64,000 nucleotides of DNA from Actinomadura rayongensis (GTDB lineage Bacteria > Actinomycetota > Actinomycetes > Streptosporangiales > Streptosporangiaceae). The notes under the pieces were generated by a model. It was not told where the DNA came from, ran no database searches, and worked only from the letters and a program-made list of their open reading frames with translations. Where the stretch lies: contig NZ_WUTW01000001.1 of assembly GCF_009831215.1 (NCBI RefSeq), positions 1,817,423 to 1,881,422 on the forward strand. The letters run 5' to 3'. This document shows, piece by piece, positions 22,188-30,753 of the stretch; the first letter of the stretch is position 1; each line of letters opens with the position of its first letter. Position numbers and translations under genes: made by a program.

Positions 22188-22966
22188 GCGGGCAGGCGGG
22201 CCTGCTGGAGCTCCAGCAGATCACGATGCGGTTCGGCGGCGTCGTCGCGATCAACGGGCTGGACCTCGCGGTGCGCGCCGGGGAGATCTTCGCGCTGATC
22301 GGCCCGAACGGCGCGGGCAAGACGACGGTGTTCAACGTGATCACCGGCGTGTACCGGCCGACGGAGGGCGCGGTCGTGTTCGACGGCGACCGCATCGACG
22401 GCCGCAAGCGGTTCGCGGTGACCAAGCGCGGGGTGGCGCGGACGTTCCAGAACGTCCGGCTGTTCCACAACATGACCGCGCTGGAGAACGTGATGGTGGG
22501 CGCGGACGCGCATCACCGGACGGGCCTTGCGGGCGCGTCCCTCGGCCTGCCGTGGCACCGCCGCGAGGAGCGCGAGGGCCGGGAGAAGGCGCGGGAGCTG
22601 CTGGAGTTCGTGGGCGTCGCGCACCGGGTGGACGAGAACGCCAAGAACCTGCCCTACGGCGACCAGCGGCGGCTGGAGATCGCGCGGGCGCTGGCGACCG
22701 AGCCGAAGCTGCTGCTGCTGGACGAGCCGGCGGCGGGGATGAACCCGGCGGAGAAGATCGAGCTGCAGGACCTGATCCGCCGCATCCGCGACTCGGGCCG
22801 GACGGTGCTGCTGATCGAGCACGACATGAGCCTGATCATGGGCATCAGCGACCGGATCGCCGTGCTGGACTTCGGGCAGAAGATCGCCGAGGGCCTGCCG
22901 GCGGAGATTCAGAACGACCCTCGGGTCATCGAGGCGTACTTGGGGGCTCCCGCCGATGCTTCTTGA
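22184..22966 (+). CDS. livG: Branched-chain amino acid ABC transporter ATPase LivG
   Basis: 260-residue ATPase. Walker A GPNGAGKTT, the LivG-type insertion VARTFQNVRLFHNMTALENV, a signature region LPYGDQRRLEIARAL (variant of LSGGQ), Walker B LLLLDEPAAGMNP and the H-loop IEHDM are all present. ATG within the livM stop; its 3' end overlaps livF by 11 bases. Confidence 0.95.
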   Translation: MSGQAGLLELQQITMRFGGVVAINGLDLAVRAGEIFALIGPNGAGKTTVFNVITGVYRPTEGAVVFDGDRIDGRKRFAVTKRGVARTFQNVRLFHNMTALENVMVGADAHHRTGLAGASLGLPWHRREEREGREKARELLEFVGVAHRVDENAKNLPYGDQRRLEIARALATEPKLLLLDEPAAGMNPAEKIELQDLIRRIRDSGRTVLLIEHDMSLIMGISDRIAVLDFGQKIAEGLPAEIQNDPRVIEAYLGAPADAS

Positions 22967-23696
22967 GGTCGAGGACGTCCACGTCCACTACGGGAAGATC
23001 GCGGCGATCCGGGGCCTGTCGATCGAGGTCGCCGAGGGCGAGATCGTCACGCTGATCGGCGCGAACGGCGCGGGCAAGACGACGACGCTGAAGACGATCT
23101 CGGGGCTGCGTCCGCTGTCGCGGGGCCGGATCCGGTTCGACGGCCGCGACATCAGCCGGATGCCGGGGCACAAGCGCGTGCTGGCGGGCATCGGGCAGTC
23201 GCCGGAGGGCCGGGGCGTGTTCCCGGGCATGACGGTGGCCGACAACCTCGCAATGGGCGCGTACGCGCGGCGCGGGGACACCGCCAAGGAGCTGGCGGAG
23301 GTCTACGAGCTGTTCCCCCGGCTGGCCGAGCGCAAGGGCCAGATGGGCGGGACGATGTCGGGCGGCGAGCAGCAGATGCTCGCGATCGGGCGGGCGCTGA
23401 TGGCGCGGCCGAAGGTGCTGCTGCTGGACGAGCCGTCGATGGGCCTGGCGCCGATGCTGGTGCAGCAGATCTTCTCGATCATCGAGGAGATCAACCGGCG
23501 CGGCACGACCGTCCTGCTGGTGGAGCAGAACGCGGCGCAGGCGCTGCAGATCGCGCACCGGGCGTACGTGCTGGAGACGGGGCGGATCGTGAAGTCGGCC
23601 CCGGCGGCGGAGCTGCTGGACGACCCGCAGGTGCGGGCGGCCTACCTCGGCGGCGGGACGGACGTGGCCGAGGCGGAGCAGCCCGGGGAGGCGTGA
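22956..23696 (+). CDS. livF: Branched-chain amino acid ABC transporter ATPase LivF
   Basis: Second ATPase, 246 residues, forming a heterodimer with LivG. Walker A GANGAGKTT, signature MSGGEQQMLAIGRAL, Walker B VLLLDEPSMGLAP and H-loop VEQNA (LivF-type Gln/Asn variant). Completes the livKHMGF operon; it ends 10 bases from the convergent lipoprotein gene. Confidence 0.95.
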   Translation: MLLEVEDVHVHYGKIAAIRGLSIEVAEGEIVTLIGANGAGKTTTLKTISGLRPLSRGRIRFDGRDISRMPGHKRVLAGIGQSPEGRGVFPGMTVADNLAMGAYARRGDTAKELAEVYELFPRLAERKGQMGGTMSGGEQQMLAIGRALMARPKVLLLDEPSMGLAPMLVQQIFSIIEEINRRGTTVLLVEQNAAQALQIAHRAYVLETGRIVKSAPAAELLDDPQVRAAYLGGGTDVAEAEQPGEA

Positions 23697-23706
23697 GCCG
23701 GGCCCG

Positions 23707-24237
23707 TCAGGGGAGCCGGATGTCGGCGGGCGGCGCGGTCGGGGTGACGGACCCGAGCGGCGCCGTCCCGACGACGCGGAGCGCGGTGGGCCGCGCGGTC
23801 GCCGGGATGTCGTACCAGAGGTCCATCTCGACGCGCATGGCCGCGCCGATCTCCAGGTCCTCGGCGGGCTGCCGTTTGATGAGGGTGGCTTCGAGGTCGC
23901 GGGTGTACTGGGCGCCGTCCGCGGTGAGGAGTTTCTGGTTGCGCGCGTCGTAGGCCTGGTCGGTGCGGCTGGTGTTGACCACGACGATGCGGACGCGGGT
24001 GTAGCGGCCCCGCGGGGACCGGTCGGCGTGGCTTCCGGCGAGCCCGGTCATGCCGGTGGTGAAGCCGATGACCTGGAAGGTGAGTTCGCCGCTGGCCGTC
24101 GGCGGCGCGTGGACGGCCGTCTCGTCGGGCCGGACGGTGCGGGCGGGCAGGTCGTAGACGGCGGGACGCCGGTCGTCGTGTCCGGAACACCCGGAGAGGA
24201 CCAGCACGAGGCCGAGGAGAGCGGCGCGGGGGCGCAT
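23707..24237 (-). CDS. Putative lipoprotein with DUF4352-like domain
   Basis: 176 residues; signal peptide with lipobox LSGC (Cys at 17). The mature part looks like a secreted immunoglobulin-like DUF4352 domain: TFQVIGFTTGMTG, then YTRVRIVVVNTSRTDQAYD, later a DLWYDIPA stretch. Such domains are found on surface lipoproteins of Gram-positive bacteria; ligand unknown. Weak ribosome-binding site. Stands alone between two convergent/co-directional units. Confidence 0.7.
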   Translation of the reverse strand: MRPRAALLGLVLVLSGCSGHDDRRPAVYDLPARTVRPDETAVHAPPTASGELTFQVIGFTTGMTGLAGSHADRSPRGRYTRVRIVVVNTSRTDQAYDARNQKLLTADGAQYTRDLEATLIKRQPAEDLEIGAAMRVEMDLWYDIPATARPTALRVVGTAPLGSVTPTAPPADIRLP

Positions 24238-24435
24238 CCCCGAACGGTAGGCGCGCGCACCATGCGCGGGGAACGGCCGCGACCGAACCGTGCCCGGAAA
24301 GATGCCGGGCCCGGGATCGCCTTTGGGGCCGTACGGCCCGTCTCCGGACGCGTACGTTGTCTACTCGGCGATCCCGAGCCGTTCTCATCAACGGTAGCGA
24401 GAGGGGACGGTCCACCGCAAAGGGGGCGACTCAGA

Positions 24436-24849
24436 TCACGGAGCGTCGCGCAGCATGCAGGTCAGGCGGGCGGTGCAGACCCGGCGGTCCCGGTCGTCGG
24501 TGATGACGATCTCGTAGGTGGCGAGGCTGCGCCCGCCGTGGACGCGGGTGGCGACGCCGGTGACGGTCCCCTCGGTCGCCGACCGGTGGTGCGTGGCGTT
24601 GATCTCGATGCCGACGGCGATGCGCCCGGCGCCCGCGTGGATGGCCGCGCCGACCGAGCCGAGCGTCTCGGCGAGGACGCAGGACGCGCCGCCGTGCAGC
24701 AGCCCGTACGGCTGGGTGTTGCCCGCGACCGGCATCCGGGCGGTGACGCGCTCGGCGGACGCCTCCACGAACTCGATCCCCATGGTCTGCGGGAGATCGC
24801 CCTTGGCCCCGTTGAGCAGCGCGGTGAGTTCGCGCAGGTCCTCTGCCAT
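24436..24849 (-). CDS. PaaI-type hotdog-fold thioesterase
   Basis: 137-residue acyl-CoA thioesterase-like protein. The hotdog signature is LLHGGASCVLAETLGSVGA, with NATHHRSATEGTVTGVA in the following strand. ATG 24849 has GAGGAGG 4 bases upstream; a TTG directly before it is too close to that site. Substrate (hydroxyphenylacetyl-CoA or other) cannot be told. Divergent from polA with start codons 43 bases apart. Confidence 0.85.
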   Translation of the reverse strand: MAEDLRELTALLNGAKGDLPQTMGIEFVEASAERVTARMPVAGNTQPYGLLHGGASCVLAETLGSVGAAIHAGAGRIAVGIEINATHHRSATEGTVTGVATRVHGGRSLATYEIVITDDRDRRVCTARLTCMLRDAP

Positions 24850-24880
24850 CAAGCCTCCTCGAACTGTCGTACGCGCAGAC

Positions 24881-24893
24881 TAGAGTCAAGGCG
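24881..24893 (+). promoter_or_regulatory. Putative -10 box giving leaderless polA mRNA
   Basis: TAGAGT (24881-24886) lies 6 bases before the GTG start of polA; TCGAAC (24859-24864) is 16 bases upstream as a possible -35. Transcription would begin at or next to the start codon, and no Shine-Dalgarno is present. Confidence 0.45.
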
Positions 24894-27583
24894 TGGCCAC
24901 GACAGTACCGACCCCTGACAAGCCCCGGCTCCTGCTGCTGGACGGGCACTCGCTCGCCTACCGGGCGTTCTTCGCGCTGCCGGTGGAGAACTTCTCCACC
25001 ACCGACGGGCAGCCGACCAACGCGGTCTACGGGTTCACCTCGATGTTGATCAACGTCCTGCGCGACGAGCAGCCGACGCACATCGCGGTGGCGTTCGACC
25101 GGTCCGAGCCGACGTTCCGGCACGAGGCGTACGTCGAGTACAAGGCGGGCCGGCAGAAGACGCCCGACGAGTTCCGCAGCCAGGTCAGCCTGATCTTCGA
25201 GGTGCTGGACGCGCTGCGGATCCCGCGGCTGTCGGTCGCGGGGTTCGAGGCCGACGACATCATCGCGACGCTGTCGGTGCGGGCGACCGCGGCGGGCATG
25301 CAGACGCTGGTCGTCTCCGGCGACCGGGACGCGTTCCAGCTCGTCGACGAGAACGTCACCGTGCTGTACCCGGTGCGCGGGGTGTCGGAGCTGAAGCGGA
25401 TGGACCCGGCGGCCGTCGAGGAGAAGTACGGGGTGCCGCCCGAGCGGTACCGGGAGCTGGCGGCGCTGGTCGGGGAGTCCAGCGACAACCTGCCCGGCGT
25501 GCCCGGCGTCGGCCCGAAGACCGCCGCCAAGTGGCTGGTGAAGTACGGCGACCTGGACACGCTCGTCGCCAAGGTCGACGAGATCAAGGGCAAGGCGGGC
25601 GAGAGCCTGCGCGAGCACCTCGGCGACGTCCTGCGCAACCAGCAGATCAACAAGCTGGACTGCGACGTCGAGCTGGACGCCGCCCCGCTGGACCTGAAGA
25701 TCGGCCAGTGGGACCGCGACGAGATCCACACCCTGTTCGACTCGCTGCAGTTCCGCGTCCTGCGCGAGCGGCTGTACGCGTCGCTGTCGGCGGTGGAACC
25801 CGAGGCCGAGGAGGGCTTCGAGATCCGGCTGGACGAGCTGGAGCCCGGCGCGCTCGCCGCGTGGCTGGCCGAGAACACCGTCCAGGGCCGCACCGGCGTC
25901 GCGGTCACCGGCACCTGGGGGCGCGGCACCGGGGAGCTGACCGGGATCGCGCTGGCGGCGGCGTCCGGCGCGGCCGTCCGGCTGGACCCGGTCGAGCTGA
26001 TCGCCGACGACGAGCGGGCACTGGCGGCCTGGCTCGCCGACCCGTCCCGGCCCAAGGCGATGCACGAGGCCAAGGGGCCGATGCTCGCGCTGTACGCGCG
26101 CGGCATGGAGCTGGAGGGCCTCACCAGCGACACCGCGCTCGCGGCGTACCTGGCGCTGCCCGGGCAGCGGACGTTCGACCTCGGCGACCTCGTCCTGCGC
26201 TACCTGCACCGGGAGCTGCGCGGCGAGACCGAGGACTCCGGGCAGCTCACGCTGGACGGGTCGGGCGAGGAGGAGGCCGCGCGCGACCTCGCCGTCCGCG
26301 CCCGCGCCGTCGGGGAGCTGGCCGACGTCCTGGACCGCGACCTGGAGCGGCGCGGCGCGACGCGGCTGCTGCACGAGGTGGAGCTGCCGCTGGTGCGCGT
26401 CCTCGCCGGGATGGAGCGCGCCGGGATCGCGGTCGACGCCGACCATCTGGCGGGCCTGTCGGCGTCGCTCGGCGGCCAGGTCAAGCAGGAGGAGCAGGAC
26501 GCGCACGCCGCCGTCGACCACGAGTTCAACCTCGGCTCGCCCAAGCAGGTGCAGCAGGTCCTGTTCGACGAGCTGGGCCTGCCGAAGACCAAGCGCACCA
26601 AGACCGGGTACACCACCGACTCCGAGGCGCTGACGAACCTGCTCGCCAAGAGCGAGCACCCGGTGCTCGCGCACATCCTGCGCTGGCGCGAGGTCGCCAA
26701 GCTCAAGAGCATCGTGGACTCGCTGATCCCGATGGCCGACGACGCGGGCCGCATCCACACCACGTTCAACCAGATGATCGCGGCGACCGGGCGGCTGTCG
26801 TCCACCGACCCGAACCTGCAGAACATCCCGATCCGCACCGCCGAGGGACGCCAGATCCGCGAGGCGTTCGTCGTCGGCGCCGGCTACGAGTCGCTGCTCA
26901 CCGCCGACTACAGCCAGATCGAGCTGCGGATCATGGCGCACCTGTCCGGCGACGAGGCGCTGCTGGAGGCGTTCGGGTCCGGCGCGGACTTCCACACGAT
27001 CACCGCGTCGCGGGTGTTCGGGCTGCCGCCCGAGCAGATCGACTCCGAGCTGCGCGCCCGCATCAAGGCGATGAACTACGGGCTGGCGTACGGGCTGTCG
27101 GCGTACGGGCTGTCGCAGCAGCTCCGCATCCCGCCGGACGAGGCGCGCGGGCTGATGGAGGAGTACTTCCAGCAGTTCGGCGGCGTCCGCGACTACCTGG
27201 AGGGCGTCGTCGCGCAGGCCCGCCGCGACGGCTACACCGAGACGATCCTCGGCCGCCGCCGCTACCTGCCCGACCTGACGTCCGACAACCGGCAGCGCCG
27301 CGAGATGGCCGAGCGGATGGCGCTGAACGCCCCGATCCAGGGCTCGGCGGCCGACATCGTCAAGGTCGCGAGCCTCAACGTCGACCGCGCGCTGCGCGCC
27401 GGCGGGTTCCGCTCCCGGATGCTGCTGCAGGTCCACGACGAACTGGTGCTGGAGGTCGCGCCCGGCGAGGCGGACGCCCTGCGGGACCTCGTCCGCGAGC
27501 AGATGGCCGGCGCCTACGCCCTCAAGGCCCCGCTGGAGGTCTCCATGGGCACCGGCGGCACCTGGCAAGATGCCGCGCACTAG
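24893..27583 (+). CDS. polA: DNA polymerase I
   Basis: Repair polymerase, also for Okazaki fragment processing. 896 residues: N-terminal 5' nuclease domain (about 8-300; DGHSLAYRAFF, VSGDRDAFQLV, GVPGVGPKTAAK), a central 3'-5' exonuclease-like domain in which the catalytic DxE is absent (so no proofreading, as in other actinobacterial and thermophile PolA), and the polymerase domain with motif A DYSQIELRIMAHL, motif B around KAMNYGLAYGLSAYGL and motif C QVHDELVLEV. GTG start, apparently leaderless. Confidence 0.97.
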   Translation: MATTVPTPDKPRLLLLDGHSLAYRAFFALPVENFSTTDGQPTNAVYGFTSMLINVLRDEQPTHIAVAFDRSEPTFRHEAYVEYKAGRQKTPDEFRSQVSLIFEVLDALRIPRLSVAGFEADDIIATLSVRATAAGMQTLVVSGDRDAFQLVDENVTVLYPVRGVSELKRMDPAAVEEKYGVPPERYRELAALVGESSDNLPGVPGVGPKTAAKWLVKYGDLDTLVAKVDEIKGKAGESLREHLGDVLRNQQINKLDCDVELDAAPLDLKIGQWDRDEIHTLFDSLQFRVLRERLYASLSAVEPEAEEGFEIRLDELEPGALAAWLAENTVQGRTGVAVTGTWGRGTGELTGIALAAASGAAVRLDPVELIADDERALAAWLADPSRPKAMHEAKGPMLALYARGMELEGLTSDTALAAYLALPGQRTFDLGDLVLRYLHRELRGETEDSGQLTLDGSGEEEAARDLAVRARAVGELADVLDRDLERRGATRLLHEVELPLVRVLAGMERAGIAVDADHLAGLSASLGGQVKQEEQDAHAAVDHEFNLGSPKQVQQVLFDELGLPKTKRTKTGYTTDSEALTNLLAKSEHPVLAHILRWREVAKLKSIVDSLIPMADDAGRIHTTFNQMIAATGRLSSTDPNLQNIPIRTAEGRQIREAFVVGAGYESLLTADYSQIELRIMAHLSGDEALLEAFGSGADFHTITASRVFGLPPEQIDSELRARIKAMNYGLAYGLSAYGLSQQLRIPPDEARGLMEEYFQQFGGVRDYLEGVVAQARRDGYTETILGRRRYLPDLTSDNRQRREMAERMALNAPIQGSAADIVKVASLNVDRALRAGGFRSRMLLQVHDELVLEVAPGEADALRDLVREQMAGAYALKAPLEVSMGTGGTWQDAAH

Positions 27584-27710
27584 CGGCCGGGCTTTGGGGG
27601 AGGGTTTGCCGGAGCGGGGCGGGTTCGGGTGTGTCGGATCCCTGTTGTGGCGGGCCGCCGGGTCGTACGCTGTCGTTCGATCATGACGGTGTTCCGATGA
27701 CGGGAGGCCC

Positions 27711-28829
27711 GTGCCGCTCCTCCACAAGCTCGCCGCGGTCCTCGTCGTCGTGGCCGTCGTCCTCGGGCTGACGCTGCCCGGGGACCGGGACGCGCGCCGG
27801 GCCGCGACCGCCGTCCGGGCCGCCGCTGGGGAGAAGGCCGCGGCGGGGCGCCCGCCGGTGCCGTCCGTCGCGCCGGGGAGCCCTCGGGCGAGCGGGACGC
27901 CGACGCCGACTCCGTCCGTGACCGCGCCGATCCCGCCCGCCACCGCCGAGGCCGCGCGCGTGCGGGCCGACGAGCTGGGCATGGTCCCCGTGCTCATGTA
28001 CCACCGGATCATGAAGAAGCCCGAGCTGTCGCTCGACCGGTCGGTGCAGGAGTTCCGCGACGAGGTGAACCGCCTCGCCGACGAGGGCTACGCGCCGATC
28101 ACCGCCGCCGAGTTCGTCGCGGGCCGGATCGACGTCCCGGCGGGCCGCCACCCCGTCGTCCTCACGTTCGACGACAGCACGCCCGGGCATTTCGGGCTGG
28201 ACGCGGCGGGCAACCCCGCGCCCGACACGGCCGTCGCGATCCTCCAGGAGGCCGCCCGCACCCATCCGGGGTTCCGGGCGACGGCGACCTTCTACCTCAA
28301 CAAGGACATCTTCGGGCTCGGCGACCGCGCCGCCGACGGGTTGAAGTGGCTCATCTCACACGGCTACGAGATCGGTAACCACACCGTCACCCACGCGGAT
28401 CTCTCGCGGCTGTCCAAGCAGGGCGTCCGGGCCGAGATCGGCGGCATGGAGGACCAGATCGTCGCCCTGACCGGCGCGCACACCACCACGTTCGCCTACC
28501 CGTTCGGCGCCGTCCCGCGCAAGAGCGAGTGGGCGCGGGCCGACGGCGCCCGGTACGGGTTCAAGGGCGTCTTCCTCGCGGGCTGGAAGCCGTCGGCGTC
28601 GCCGTTCACCACCGGCTTCGACCGGTGGGCGATCGACCGCGTCCGGTCCGAGGGGAAGATCAAGGAGAACGACTGCCGTCAGTTCTGCTCGACGGCCTGG
28701 TTGGACTACCTGGACAAACACCCGATGGAACGCTATACATCGGACGGGGATCCGGCGACGGTGACGTTCCCTGCGGCCGAGGAGAAGCGGCTCGCCCCGT
28801 CGTTCCGGCCCTACGGTCGTCGGTACTGA
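27711..28829 (+). CDS. Secreted polysaccharide deacetylase (NodB fold)
   Basis: 372 residues: N-terminal hydrophobic anchor (about 5-22), a Thr/Pro/Ser/Ala-rich linker to about 85, and a NodB-type deacetylase domain. The first motif reads LTFDDS (usual TFDDG) and the metal-binding motif is GNHTVTH (H-x3-H), both present; HRI earlier is common in this family. A likely substrate is cell-wall or capsular N-acetylated sugar, not determined. GGGAGG lies just before the GTG start. Confidence 0.87.
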   Translation: MPLLHKLAAVLVVVAVVLGLTLPGDRDARRAATAVRAAAGEKAAAGRPPVPSVAPGSPRASGTPTPTPSVTAPIPPATAEAARVRADELGMVPVLMYHRIMKKPELSLDRSVQEFRDEVNRLADEGYAPITAAEFVAGRIDVPAGRHPVVLTFDDSTPGHFGLDAAGNPAPDTAVAILQEAARTHPGFRATATFYLNKDIFGLGDRAADGLKWLISHGYEIGNHTVTHADLSRLSKQGVRAEIGGMEDQIVALTGAHTTTFAYPFGAVPRKSEWARADGARYGFKGVFLAGWKPSASPFTTGFDRWAIDRVRSEGKIKENDCRQFCSTAWLDYLDKHPMERYTSDGDPATVTFPAAEEKRLAPSFRPYGRRY

Positions 28830-28858
28830 CCGTTTCGTCCGGCGCTGCGGCCCGGAGA

Positions 28859-28887
28859 TTGACCGGGTGCGGTCGCTGTCATATGCT
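28859..28887 (+). promoter_or_regulatory. Housekeeping-type promoter of rpsA
   Basis: TTGACC (28859-28864), 17-base spacer, TATGCT (28882-28887): close to the main sigma-factor consensus. Predicts a start near 28894 and a leader of about 180 bases before rpsA. Confidence 0.65.
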
Positions 28888-29073
28888 GATCGCTGCGCTG
28901 TGGGCTTGCGCGTGCTTCGGACGGAGCAGGCTCGCGCTCGGTCAGGTCGTCGACATCGGTTCGGTTCTTCGACGCGGTGAACCCGCGTCCCTACCCGGTC
29001 CTCGGCAGGGCGGAAAAAGGCCCTCCGCGCGCGGAAGACACCGACTATGTCCGTATCCGGAGCCAGCCGACAC

Positions 29074-30558
29074 ATGACGAGCAGCACCGAGGCCACCTCG
29101 ACCACCCCGCAGGTAGCGGTCAATGACATCGGGTCCGAGGAAGCCTTCCTCGCGGCGATCGACGAGACCATCAAGTACTTCAATGACGGCGACATCGTCG
29201 AAGGCACCGTCGTCAAGGTCGATCGAGACGAGGTCCTCCTCGACATCGGCTACAAGACGGAAGGTGTCATCCCCTCCCGTGAGCTCTCCATCAAGCACGA
29301 CGTCGACCCCAACGAGGTCGTCGCCGTCGGAGACCACGTCGAGGCCCTTGTTCTCCAGAAGGAGGACAAGGAGGGCCGGCTGATCCTGTCCAAGAAGCGC
29401 GCCCAGTACGAGCGCGCCTGGGGCACGATCGAGAAGATCAAGGACGAGGACGGCATCGTCACCGGCACCGTCATCGAGGTCGTCAAGGGCGGCCTCATCC
29501 TCGACATCGGGCTGCGCGGCTTCCTGCCGGCGTCGCTGGTCGAGATGCGGCGCGTGCGTGACCTGCAGCCCTACGTGGGCCGGGAACTCGAAGCCAAGAT
29601 CATCGAGCTGGACAAGAACCGCAACAACGTGGTCCTGTCCCGCCGGGCGTGGCTGGAGCAGACGCAGAGCGAGGTCCGCCAGACCTTCCTCAACACCCTG
29701 CAGAAGGGTCAGGTCCGCAAGGGCGTCGTCTCCTCCATCGTCAACTTCGGCGCCTTCGTGGACCTCGGCGGCGTGGACGGTCTCGTCCACGTGTCCGAGC
29801 TGTCCTGGAAGCACATCGACCACCCGTCCGAGGTCGTGGAGGTCGGCCAGGAGGTCACGGTCGAGGTCCTGGACGTCGACATGGAGCGCGAGCGCGTCTC
29901 CCTGTCGCTCAAGGCGACCCAGGAAGACCCGTGGCAGCAGTTCGCCCGCACCCACCAGATCGGCCAGGTCGTGCCGGGCCGCGTCACCAAGCTGGTGCCG
30001 TTCGGCGCGTTCGTCCGGGTCGAGGAGGGCATCGAGGGCCTGGTCCACATCTCCGAGCTGGCCGAGCGCCACGTCGAGATCCCCGAGCAGGTCGTCCAGG
30101 TCGGCGACGAGATCTTCGTGAAGATCATCGACATCGACCTCGACCGGCGCCGGATCAGCCTGTCGCTCAAGCAGGCCAACGAGAGCGCGGCCGGCGTGGA
30201 CGAAGAGGACTTCGACCCCACGCTGTACGGCATGCCCGCCGAGTACGACGACCAGGGGAACTACAAGTACCCCGAGGGCTTCGACTCCGAGACCGGCGAG
30301 TGGCTGGAAGGCTTCGACGAGCAGCGCGAGACCTGGGAGCGGCAGTACGCCGAGGCCCGCGCCCGCTTCGACGCCCACCGGCGCCAGATCGAGGAGGCCC
30401 GCAAGGCCGAGGCCGAGGCCGAGACCGGCGGTGCTCCGACGAGCAGCGGCGCCGAGACCTCCTACTCGGGCGGTGCCGACGAGGAGCAGACCGGCGGCGC
30501 GCTCGCGACCGACGAGGCCCTCGCCGCCCTGCGCGAGAAGCTCTCCGGAGGCCAGTAG
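29074..30558 (+). CDS. rpsA: 30S ribosomal protein S1
   Basis: 494 residues with four S1 RNA-binding domains (about 30-105, 120-190, 205-280, 290-365), e.g. DGDIVEGTVVKVDRDEVLLDIG and VSSIVNFGAFVDLGGVDGL each in parts, then an acidic Glu/Ala-rich C terminus. Needed for initiation on structured mRNAs. ATG 29074 is chosen because the family N terminus MTSSTEAT is conserved in actinobacteria; ATG 29047, with GGAAG upstream, would add nine residues. Confidence 0.95.
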   Translation: MTSSTEATSTTPQVAVNDIGSEEAFLAAIDETIKYFNDGDIVEGTVVKVDRDEVLLDIGYKTEGVIPSRELSIKHDVDPNEVVAVGDHVEALVLQKEDKEGRLILSKKRAQYERAWGTIEKIKDEDGIVTGTVIEVVKGGLILDIGLRGFLPASLVEMRRVRDLQPYVGRELEAKIIELDKNRNNVVLSRRAWLEQTQSEVRQTFLNTLQKGQVRKGVVSSIVNFGAFVDLGGVDGLVHVSELSWKHIDHPSEVVEVGQEVTVEVLDVDMERERVSLSLKATQEDPWQQFARTHQIGQVVPGRVTKLVPFGAFVRVEEGIEGLVHISELAERHVEIPEQVVQVGDEIFVKIIDIDLDRRRISLSLKQANESAAGVDEEDFDPTLYGMPAEYDDQGNYKYPEGFDSETGEWLEGFDEQRETWERQYAEARARFDAHRRQIEEARKAEAEAETGGAPTSSGAETSYSGGADEEQTGGALATDEALAALREKLSGGQ

Positions 30559-30569
30559 TAGTCGCCGAC

Positions 30570-30618
30570 GGGCGGCGAGCAGGGGTCATCCACCCTGCTC
30601 GCCGCCCTTCGGGGTGAG
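30570..30618 (+). terminator. Strong terminator after rpsA
   Basis: Perfect 15-bp inverted repeat GGGCGGCGAGCAGGG (30570-30584) with 30593-30607, 8-base loop, followed by TTCGGGGTGAGTTTTG. Confidence 0.8.
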
Positions 30619-30753
30619 TTTTGTTGCTCGCTGTTGCGGCGGCCTCGTTCCGGGGCCGCCTTTCGGCTTTCCGGGCCGGACGCGCCGGGATTCGCCGCGG
30701 GTGAACCGGCCGGGCGGGGTGTTCGCGGACGCCGCGCGCCGTGCGATGGCAGG

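Noticed and set aside
24431..28012. 1193-residue minus-strand open frame
   Set aside because: Shadow of polA reaching into the thioesterase and deacetylase genes; no supported motif.
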